A stretch of DNA of 33,511 bases from a virus: IMG/VR virus record IMGVR_UViG_3300024346_000274, positions 1-33,511 of that record, one strand, 5' to 3'. Below, one piece after another: positions 1 to 6,992 of the stretch. Position numbers and translations under genes: made by a program. The notes beneath the pieces were generated by a model that saw only the letters and a program-made list of their open reading frames with translations, was not told the origin of the DNA and did not search any database. Positions within the stretch are counted from its first letter, which is position 1; every line of letters starts with the position of its first letter.

Positions 1-431
1 ATTCAGAAAGATTAATTTTTTCAGCAAAATCACAAGAAACTCTTTTCTTCTCAAAAGGAAATTATTCAATTATATCTGATGGTGATTTAAGTATGGATTT
101 TGGGTTCGGTGTTGGACAGTTGGATTTCGGTGGAGATGTAACCCTAACTACTGATAGAAATAGTTCTAATGTTTGGATTAATACTGGAGATGGTCAAATT
201 AGATTAAATACAGATGATAGTGGTAACTCAAAGGGTACTGGTCAGAAAGAACCTTTGGCTAGAGGAGAAACTCTAGTAACCCTCTTATCAGAACTGATAG
301 ATGCTATAACTCAACAAATATATGCAACACCCACAGGTCCTACTGCTATGGGCCCATTAAACGTAGCTTCGTTTAAAAAGATACAAGCTCAACTTGATAC
401 AATTAAATCTACACTAAACTTTACGGAATAA
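1..431 (+). CDS. Baseplate hub / gp5-VgrG-like protein, C-terminal part (5' end outside window)
   Basis: The reading frame is open from base 3 to the stop at 429-431, so this is the tail of a gene that begins before the window. The internal ATG at 93 is not taken as the start. The visible ~142 residues begin with short beta-strand repeats (SERLIFSAK, NYSIISDGDLSMDF, DVTLTTDRNSSNVWI), as in the beta-helical stalk of gp5/VgrG-type hub proteins. An amphipathic helix follows (GETLVTLLSELIDAI), then a PTGPTAMGPLN segment and a final helix. This ending is typical of hub or spike proteins in marine T4-like phages. Such proteins sit at the centre of the baseplate and puncture the cell envelope. The position directly upstream of other baseplate genes fits. 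No lysozyme domain is visible, but the N-terminus is missing. The family assignment is by pattern recognition. Confidence 0.6.
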   Translation, partial: SERLIFSAKSQETLFFSKGNYSIISDGDLSMDFGFGVGQLDFGGDVTLTTDRNSSNVWINTGDGQIRLNTDDSGNSKGTGQKEPLARGETLVTLLSELIDAITQQIYATPTGPTAMGPLNVASFKKIQAQLDTIKSTLNFTE

Positions 432-434
432 ATT

Positions 435-1451
435 ATGTCTTGGAATATGTTCAAAGTAAATATGTTACTATATATGAACAATCCAATAGGAGTTGTATCA
501 CCAGCTCAATATGCAATCAAACTTGCAACTGAATATGATTCATGTATGCGAAGAGGTGGACAGTTAATTGGTAAAGAATCTGTAATGGTTGGAAATTTGG
601 GATTAATGACAACTTTATTAAGTGTTGCACATGCTAAGGCTATTACAAAAACACAACCAGGTAAACATAAGTTCTTAGCAGATGCTGGTAAAGCAGTAGA
701 AGGATATTGGACAGGAGCTACGATGATGCCATTTCCAATATATCCAATCCCAGCACCAGGTTCTATACAAAATTTAATTTTAAATTCTGGTATGGTTACA
801 AATCCCGGTAAATGGCCATCAGTTCCATTTGAAATACCAATGAAATCTTGTTTACCATTTCTTGAAGCATTTGTAATGTTTGCTAAAATACATTTATTTA
901 CTGTTCAAGGAATGTTTATGACAACTTCTTTATATCCATCTGCACCTGCACCAATACCTGCACCTGGTCTAGTAAATTGGCAAGCATACACAATACCAGA
1001 TGTACCTATGTTTGGTATTAGTTTAAATCAAAGTAGTACTACTGAAACACCAACTACTAGTAAATTTAATCCAGATGGTGGAATTACTGCAGAATTAGCT
1101 AATAACGATAGTTTATTACCAATAAATGATAAACCCAAACCTCTTTTTACATATTCTAATCCAAAACAAGAAGGTTTAGATACTACAAATACCGATGATT
1201 TGTTAAACGATGAACTTAGAGATTCTTTAAAAGGTGATTCAGTTTTATCTAGTAAATTAATTAAAATACTAAATAACGAACGTAAAAAAGATTTGACTGG
1301 GTTTGAAAGATTTTATTCTGATGCAATTAAGTCAATTGGTGATTTTAAGAATCTACAACCAGATACAGAGAAGCAATTTAAAAAAAGTTTATCTGAATTA
1401 CAGAACGAATTACAAAAAGAAAAAGATAATTGTTGCGTAGACTGTGATTAA
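435..1451 (+). CDS. Conserved phage virion-type protein, function unknown
   Basis: This 338-residue protein starts three bases after the hub gene stop, so the two are probably co-translated. Residues 1-190 look like a folded domain with several hydrophobic, proline-rich stretches (MPFPIYPIPAPGS, SAPAPIPAPGLVNW) and a YWTGAT motif. Residues from about 195 to 338 are polar and probably flexible, with charged helices near the end. The protein finishes in a cysteine-rich tail, NCCVDCD. No signal peptide is evident. Its position between a hub-like gene and baseplate wedge genes suggests a baseplate or tail component. I do not recognise a named family and assign no biochemical role. The hydrophobic patches could also mean a membrane-contacting component, but no clean transmembrane helix stands out. 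Confidence 0.55.
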   Translation: MSWNMFKVNMLLYMNNPIGVVSPAQYAIKLATEYDSCMRRGGQLIGKESVMVGNLGLMTTLLSVAHAKAITKTQPGKHKFLADAGKAVEGYWTGATMMPFPIYPIPAPGSIQNLILNSGMVTNPGKWPSVPFEIPMKSCLPFLEAFVMFAKIHLFTVQGMFMTTSLYPSAPAPIPAPGLVNWQAYTIPDVPMFGISLNQSSTTETPTTSKFNPDGGITAELANNDSLLPINDKPKPLFTYSNPKQEGLDTTNTDDLLNDELRDSLKGDSVLSSKLIKILNNERKKDLTGFERFYSDAIKSIGDFKNLQPDTEKQFKKSLSELQNELQKEKDNCCVDCD

Positions 1452-1473
1452 AAACCATAAAACTAACAAAGAT

Positions 1474-1482
1474 ATATTTATA
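1474..1482 (+). promoter_or_regulatory. Putative phage late promoter core ATATTTATA
   Basis: The 9-mer ATATTTATA lies in the short gap between two genes, with 25 nt between it and the ATG at 1508. The same 9-mer recurs before six other genes in the window. This copy would drive the long unbroken run of baseplate genes 1508-9260, in which no further copy was found. The role as a -10-like late-promoter element is inferred. Confidence 0.55.
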
Positions 1483-1507
1483 TTAAGATAAAAGAAAATT
1501 TTCAAAA

Positions 1508-2125
1508 ATGAATAACAAACAATTAGTAAAAGTAATAAAAACGTTAGTAGAGGCTGAAGTTGCTAAACAGCACCATAAGTTTCTAACTGAACAGTTTCCT
1601 GCTATACTTAATGAAGCAGTTAAAAATAAAACAAAAACTTCCAAAACAACCACAGTAAAAAAAGTGGTTAATGAGGAGGTAGACCCATTTTCAATAGCAG
1701 ATGAAGTTTTGAGTAATGAAAGAAAATCGGTACCAAAAAAAGTGTTTACAAAAAACGCAATATTAAATGAAGTTTTAAATAACACAAAACCATTTTCTAA
1801 AGAACAAAGAAGTGGTGGACAAGTTGGTAGTGGTGGAGCATCTGTATTAGATTCGCTACCACAACAACAATTGCAAGAAAATACACATATACCATCATAC
1901 GAAGCTGCAGAACCAGATATTGAACAAACAATTAATATGGATTCATCATTAGGAGCAGGTGGAACTTTGGCTATGAAAAGTCAAATGGCACACAAAATGG
2001 GATATGGAAGTGTAGAAGGTTCTAGTTCTAGAAAAGCAGGATTAGGAGTTCAAACAGGTTTACCTGGTTTAGACAGAATTCTGAATAGAGATAATTCTGC
2101 GTTAGTTAAAAAATTTAAAAAATAA
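1508..2125 (+). CDS. Putative virion structural protein, unknown function
   Basis: This 205-residue protein lies just upstream of the gp25-like gene. Residues 1-35 form a probable helix (NKQLVKVIKTLVEAEVAKQ). A long polar, low-complexity middle follows, rich in Lys/Thr/Val and then Gly/Ser/Gln (for example GGQVGSGGASVLDS). The end is short and basic (LDRILNRDNSALVKKFKK). Such a helix, disordered linker, helix layout suits a small tail or baseplate adaptor. The start ATG follows the predicted late promoter core by 25 nt, with only a weak purine-rich stretch in front. No family is recognised. An antisense frame over the first third (1483-1785) is treated as a shadow. Confidence 0.6.
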   Translation: MNNKQLVKVIKTLVEAEVAKQHHKFLTEQFPAILNEAVKNKTKTSKTTTVKKVVNEEVDPFSIADEVLSNERKSVPKKVFTKNAILNEVLNNTKPFSKEQRSGGQVGSGGASVLDSLPQQQLQENTHIPSYEAAEPDIEQTINMDSSLGAGGTLAMKSQMAHKMGYGSVEGSSSRKAGLGVQTGLPGLDRILNRDNSALVKKFKK

Positions 2126-2136
2126 GGAGTTGGTTA

Positions 2137-2565
2137 ATGTCATACGTTTTACCAAAAAGAATAGTAAAAGATACAGATAGTGAATTTGATAACTATGCAT
2201 ATGGTTTTCAATATCCTACTAATGGTGGATTATTATTTGACCCAACGTATGATTTATTTGAAGCAGCTAAAACAAATTTAAGAAATTTATTACTAACACG
2301 AAAGGGTGAACGAATAATGCAACCCGATTTTGGTACTGGATTACATGAGCTTTTGTTTGAACCAATGGATGGTGAATTTGAAAGTGAAATTCAAAAAGTA
2401 ATAATTGAATCGGTTACATATTGGTTACCTTACATTACAATAGAAGAGATAGATATAGAAATGTCTCCTGAAATGAAGGATAGAAACACAGCAAATATGA
2501 GATTAACTTTTAGAGTAGCTAATACAATTGATACCAATGAAGTAACATTTACAGTACAAGGATAA
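2137..2565 (+). CDS. 25: Baseplate wedge subunit, gp25-like
   Basis: This 142-residue protein has the hallmark of the T4 gp25 / GpW-gp25 family. Residues ~48-80 read as a helix ending in LLLTRKGERIMQPDFGTGL and then ELLFEPMD. A C-terminal half follows that is predicted to be alpha/beta and ends in beta strands (RLTFRVANTID, EVTFTVQG). gp25 is a short wedge protein that ties the baseplate inner ring to the sheath; homologues occur in contractile phage tails and type VI secretion systems. The length matches the family (about 130 residues). An AAGGAG-type ribosome binding site precedes the ATG. The gp6-like gene follows seven bases later, as in T4-like genomes. Confidence 0.9.
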   Translation: MSYVLPKRIVKDTDSEFDNYAYGFQYPTNGGLLFDPTYDLFEAAKTNLRNLLLTRKGERIMQPDFGTGLHELLFEPMDGEFESEIQKVIIESVTYWLPYITIEEIDIEMSPEMKDRNTANMRLTFRVANTIDTNEVTFTVQG

Positions 2566-2571
2566 TAGAAT

Positions 2572-4614
2572 ATGGCACTAAATACATCAGATAAAAAAAA
2601 TAAAGGAAGAAGTATTCAGTACTTAAATAAAGATTTCGGGCAATTCCGAAAAAATCTTATTGAGTATGCTAAAACATATTTCCCAACATCCTATTCAGAT
2701 TTTAATGAATCATCACCTGGTATGATGTTTATTGAAATGGCATCTTACTTAGGAGATGTTCTTGGGTATTATATTGATGATACTCTTAAAGAATCAATGA
2801 TTCACTCCGCAGAGGATAGAAGTAACGTTGTTGCCCTTGCAAACTTCTTAGGATATAAACCAAAAGTAACTTCACCTGCACTAACTAAAGTAGCAGTTTA
2901 TCAAATCACTCCAAGTAAACGAAGAGCAAGTGGAAATTTGTATGATGGTGATAATAGATTTGAAATGGATGAAGGATATCTTCTTAGAATAAAAGAAGGA
3001 TTACAATTAGAATCTACAAATGGTACAACTTTTAGAAGTACTGAACTTTTAGATTTTAACGATTCTGAAGATAGAGAAGTAAGTGTATATCAGAGAAATG
3101 CACAACAAGAACCAACTTTTTATTTAGTTAGAAAATATGTTAATGCTATTTCAGCTGAAATTAAATCAGTTAATGTAGCATTTGCTTCACCAAAACAATT
3201 TGATAAAGTTGATTTATCAGATACAAATATTATCTCTATATATGATGTAAGAGATTCTAATGGAAACAAGTGGTATGAAGTTCCATATCTTGCACAAGAA
3301 ATGATTTATACTGATTATCCAAATACAGAACAATTCGATAAAGATTTAGCACAATTTAAAGAATCAGTACCTAGTATTTTAAGAGTAACAAAAACATCAA
3401 GAAGATTTGTTAAACAAATAAATGAAAATAATACAACTTCAATATTATTTGGAGCAGGTAACTCAACATCTTCAGATGAAACTTTTTTACCAACATTTAA
3501 AAATGTAGGATTGGGATTAAATAATTCCATCGATAAGATGGGTGCATCATTTGACCCTGCTAACTTCTTAAAATCAAAATCATATGGACAAGCACCTGCA
3601 AACACAACTTTAACGATTCGTTATTTAATTGGAGGAGGTGTTCCATCAAATGTACCTAAAGGAGATATTAAAAAGATTGAAGCAATTGAATTCGATGAAG
3701 ATATGAGTTTGTTTGATGCAGATGAACTTCAAATGTATGCTACTGTAAAACAATCAGTTGCTGCAGAAAACGAAATTCCTGCAAGTGGTGGACGAGGTGC
3801 AGAAACAATTAATGAAATTAGAGAAAACGCACTTGCACATTTTGGTTCTCAAAATAGAGCAGTAACAAGAAAAGATTACCAAGTAAGAGCTTTAGCATTA
3901 CCTGGAAAATATGGAGGAGTTGCTAAATCATATTGTGCACCCGATGGAGAGTTAGATAACAATTCACCAGGTTCTATATTAAATAATCCAGATACATTAG
4001 AAGAATTTGCAGGAATTGTTCAAAGGATATCTAAAGAAGGACAAACTGAAACAGAAATAAAAACAGAATTACAAAGGTTTTTAGTTGGTAAACAATCAAA
4101 TGTAAATTCAGTTGAAAAAAATAATCCATTTGCTATTAATTTATATCTACTTGGATATGATTCAAACAAAAATTTAACATCAATTAACAAAGCAGTTAAA
4201 GAGAATGTTAAAACATATTTGTCTGAGTACAGAATGTTAACCGATGGTATTAATTTATTAGATGGATTTATCATAAACATTGGTATTGATTTTGAAATAA
4301 TGACATATAATTCATATAATAAAAGAGAAGTACTTTTACAATGTATAACTGAAGTAGAAAACTACTTTAATATTGATGATTGGACTTTTAATACACCAAT
4401 TAATATTTCAGAACTTGAAATAATTATTGCGGGAGTTGAGGGAGTACTTTCAGTTCCAAAATGTGAAATTGTAAATAAATGTGGTGGTGTATATTCTAAA
4501 CACAAGTATAACATTTTATCAGCTACAAAGGGAAAAATGGTTTACCCATCTTTAGACCCATCTATATTTGAATTAAAATATCCTGGTAAGGATATAAAAG
4601 GGAGGGTTGTATAA
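2572..4614 (+). CDS. 6: Baseplate wedge subunit, gp6-like (baseplate J family)
   Basis: This 680-residue protein resembles T4 gp6, a main wedge protein that dimerises around the baseplate inner ring. The N-terminus (about residues 25-100) contains the characteristic stretch with DFNESSPGMMFIEM, then SYLGDVLGYYIDDTL and DRSNVVALANFLGYKP. Past the middle (~420-450) lies another family-typical segment, ALAHFGSQNRAVTRKDYQVR followed by ALPGKYGGVAKS. The C-terminal part is alpha/beta, as in baseplate J proteins. Length is close to that of T4 gp6 (660). It immediately follows gp25, and its stop codon shares one base with the next start (TAATG at 4612-4616), which indicates translational coupling. 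Confidence 0.9.
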   Translation: MALNTSDKKNKGRSIQYLNKDFGQFRKNLIEYAKTYFPTSYSDFNESSPGMMFIEMASYLGDVLGYYIDDTLKESMIHSAEDRSNVVALANFLGYKPKVTSPALTKVAVYQITPSKRRASGNLYDGDNRFEMDEGYLLRIKEGLQLESTNGTTFRSTELLDFNDSEDREVSVYQRNAQQEPTFYLVRKYVNAISAEIKSVNVAFASPKQFDKVDLSDTNIISIYDVRDSNGNKWYEVPYLAQEMIYTDYPNTEQFDKDLAQFKESVPSILRVTKTSRRFVKQINENNTTSILFGAGNSTSSDETFLPTFKNVGLGLNNSIDKMGASFDPANFLKSKSYGQAPANTTLTIRYLIGGGVPSNVPKGDIKKIEAIEFDEDMSLFDADELQMYATVKQSVAAENEIPASGGRGAETINEIRENALAHFGSQNRAVTRKDYQVRALALPGKYGGVAKSYCAPDGELDNNSPGSILNNPDTLEEFAGIVQRISKEGQTETEIKTELQRFLVGKQSNVNSVEKNNPFAINLYLLGYDSNKNLTSINKAVKENVKTYLSEYRMLTDGINLLDGFIINIGIDFEIMTYNSYNKREVLLQCITEVENYFNIDDWTFNTPINISELEIIIAGVEGVLSVPKCEIVNKCGGVYSKHKYNILSATKGKMVYPSLDPSIFELKYPGKDIKGRVV

Positions 4615-5678
4615 TGTACCAATTCGTAACAGCATCTAAAGATGCAAGTATCTATTTACAACAACCCAGTCAAAATACTGGTTTGGATGAAATCTTAGAA
4701 GTTTCTAAAACTTACTATGGAAGTTTAAAAGATATAGCACATTCTGTAATCAAGTTCGAAACAGATTCACTTTCACAATCTATTGCTAGTGGAGAAGTTA
4801 CAATGAGTTCAGCTGAACTAATTCTTAAAGAATGTGAATCTTCTGAGATTCCAATGGACTACACAATATATGCATATGCAGTAACACAATCGTGGGAAAT
4901 GGGTATTGGTACTCGTTTCGATGATATTACAACCGATGGTGTATCTTGGAACTCTGTAATCACAGGACAAGATTGGTTATCACTTGAAGAACATTCATCT
5001 GATACAACTGGTTCATTTAATGGTAAAGGAGGAACTTGGTTCACTGGTTCATTTTCAACACAATCATTTTCATACGAATCATCTGATATACAAATGGATG
5101 TTAAAACAACTATGGATGAATGGGTTGGTGGAACTCTGCCAAATGAGGGATTTATTTTAAAACACGATACATTATTAGAAAATGATACTAATGATTATGG
5201 ACAATTAAAATTCTTTTCAAAAGAAACAAATACAATATACCAACCTAAACTAAGAATTGGTTGGGATGATTCTTCATTTTCTACTGGCTCTTTAACAGAA
5301 CTTACCTCTGATGATATTCATGTAACATTTAAAAGATTAAAGACCAGATACAAGCGTGGAAGTAAACCTACAATCAGAGTTTTCGGAAGAGAAAAATATC
5401 CTCTTAAAACATACACCAATCAATACTCATATACAGATGTATATTTTTTACCATCAACTACATATTATCAGGTAACAGATATATTAACTGGTGAGATACT
5501 CATACCATTTAATAATGATTACACAAAAGTTTCATGTGATTCGAATGGTAATTTCTTTAAATTAGATTTAACAAATTGGGAATATAATAGAGATTACTAT
5601 ATTCAGATTAAAACTATTAGAGATGGTGTTATAGAATATTTTGAAGATAGAGATTTAACTTTTACGATAGAAAAATAA
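4614..5678 (+). CDS. Tail/baseplate protein with DNRLRE-like beta domain
   Basis: This 354-residue protein overlaps the gp6-like stop by one base and has a GGAGG ribosome binding site inside the gp6 end. Residues ~5-210 resemble DNRLRE-type beta-sandwich domains. The start (DASIYLQQPSQNTGLDEILEV) is followed by a KFE strand, a stretch beginning AELILKECESSE, and aromatic strands (YAVTQSWEMG) before a glycine/serine-rich half. The C-terminal ~110 residues form a second beta-rich region (RVFGREKYPLKTY, YYIQIKTIRDG). DNRLRE-like domains are often adhesive or carbohydrate-facing. In this gene position the protein is probably part of the baseplate periphery or a fibre connector. The domain call is by eye and moderate; the virion role is inferred from context. 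Confidence 0.6.
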   Translation: MYQFVTASKDASIYLQQPSQNTGLDEILEVSKTYYGSLKDIAHSVIKFETDSLSQSIASGEVTMSSAELILKECESSEIPMDYTIYAYAVTQSWEMGIGTRFDDITTDGVSWNSVITGQDWLSLEEHSSDTTGSFNGKGGTWFTGSFSTQSFSYESSDIQMDVKTTMDEWVGGTLPNEGFILKHDTLLENDTNDYGQLKFFSKETNTIYQPKLRIGWDDSSFSTGSLTELTSDDIHVTFKRLKTRYKRGSKPTIRVFGREKYPLKTYTNQYSYTDVYFLPSTTYYQVTDILTGEILIPFNNDYTKVSCDSNGNFFKLDLTNWEYNRDYYIQIKTIRDGVIEYFEDRDLTFTIEK

Positions 5679-5679
5679 A

Positions 5680-6990
5680 ATGGCTTTAGATAATAGATTT
5701 AGATTTGATGAATTGGTAAAAGATGGTTCAAAAGCAATCATCTCCGAAGATGCCACATCTAAAACCCACACCTTTGTTGATGGGGCATCTACTATTGTCT
5801 CTGCTTCTGCAGATGTACCATTTGAACACATCAAGGGTGAACGAGATGGTGAAGTAGCTTCATATATAGAAAAACCCGCATATACTGAAGAGCAATTAAA
5901 GAAAGCAATCGATGTTAATATCGATGAATTAGTAGGACCTCCTTTAAAAGATAAACCAGATGTAGTTCCGAGACCTGTATATGATGAATTACAAGATAAG
6001 TTTGAACAAGCTTTAGAAGATTTAGAAAAGGCTCAAGCAGTAATATCAGAATTACAAGGTAAGGTTGCAACCTTAACCGCGGAATTACAAGCAGCACTAA
6101 TTGAAAACGATTCACTTAAAGTTCAGAAAGCAGTGGTAGATAATCAATTTCAACAATCAACAGAAAGATACAAAGAACAAACTAGTAAGTTAACTCTTGC
6201 AGTAATTAAATCAACCAAAGAAGCAAATGAACGAGTTAAGTTAAATGGACAAGTAGAGGGATTGGTTGCTCAAAAAGATGTTTTAAGACAACAGATGCTT
6301 TCATTAAGACAGTTGATTACTGGATTAAAAGGACAGGTGGATGCTGGGATAGAATCTTTAAAAATCCAAACAGATGCAGCCAAAGCTCAAAGAGAAGCAG
6401 CAGCTGCAGCAGCTGAAGCTCAACGATTAGCTTTACAAAACCAACAAGAAGCATTAGAATCACAACTATCAGGTCAAGCAGCGGAAACCGCAGCAGCTGC
6501 AGCAGGTTTAGGCCCACTAAGTGATAACCAATCATATTATGGAGTTAAACAAGATGGACCAGGTAGTGGACCTAACGATATAGAATGGGTAACATCGGTA
6601 GATAATCCACAGCCAGGAAAATGTGGTAAACTAACAATACAAAACTTAAAAGATAGTGGAGCTAAGATTACTCAAGTTTCAATAGCAGTTACCGGTCAAT
6701 TTACTACCCAACGTGGTCAAACTAATTATGGCCCATTAGGATTTGGAAGTGATAATGGAATACCCTCAAAATCAAAAAGTGTATCAATTAATAAAGGTTC
6801 TAAAACCGAAATTAAAATGTACATGAATAAAAAAATAGGTGGTAGAAATAAACCAGAACCAGATAAGTCCAACTTTTTAAACAAGGCTCAAGATTACAAA
6901 GGTAATTTTGTTATATCAATAAAATATGATGATGGTACTACTGCAAAATCTGATAGTTTAAGTTGGCATATAAGAAAGAATAAAGGGTAA
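5680..6990 (+). CDS. Coiled-coil tail protein with C-terminal beta domain
   Basis: This 436-residue protein starts one base after the previous stop. Residues 1-95 are polar, residues ~98-275 form a long predicted coiled coil (for example FEQALEDLEKAQAVISELQ, KVATLTAELQ, KDVLRQQMLSLRQLITG) with alanine-rich ends, and residues ~285-436 look like a beta domain with alternating strands (KITQVSIAVTGQF, GNFVISIKYDD). This rod-plus-head layout fits a trimeric or dimeric fibre-like spacer on the baseplate. It lies between the DNRLRE-like and Hint-bearing genes in the same run. The alanine-rich segment gives many antisense leucine-rich frames, which are shadows. No named family is recognised. Confidence 0.6.
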   Translation: MALDNRFRFDELVKDGSKAIISEDATSKTHTFVDGASTIVSASADVPFEHIKGERDGEVASYIEKPAYTEEQLKKAIDVNIDELVGPPLKDKPDVVPRPVYDELQDKFEQALEDLEKAQAVISELQGKVATLTAELQAALIENDSLKVQKAVVDNQFQQSTERYKEQTSKLTLAVIKSTKEANERVKLNGQVEGLVAQKDVLRQQMLSLRQLITGLKGQVDAGIESLKIQTDAAKAQREAAAAAAEAQRLALQNQQEALESQLSGQAAETAAAAAGLGPLSDNQSYYGVKQDGPGSGPNDIEWVTSVDNPQPGKCGKLTIQNLKDSGAKITQVSIAVTGQFTTQRGQTNYGPLGFGSDNGIPSKSKSVSINKGSKTEIKMYMNKKIGGRNKPEPDKSNFLNKAQDYKGNFVISIKYDDGTTAKSDSLSWHIRKNKG

Positions 6991-6992
6991 GA

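Noticed and set aside
5915-6535. Leucine-rich minus-strand frames resembling membrane proteins
   Set aside because: They are antisense to the Gln/Ala/Lys-rich coiled coil, which always gives Leu-rich reverse frames.
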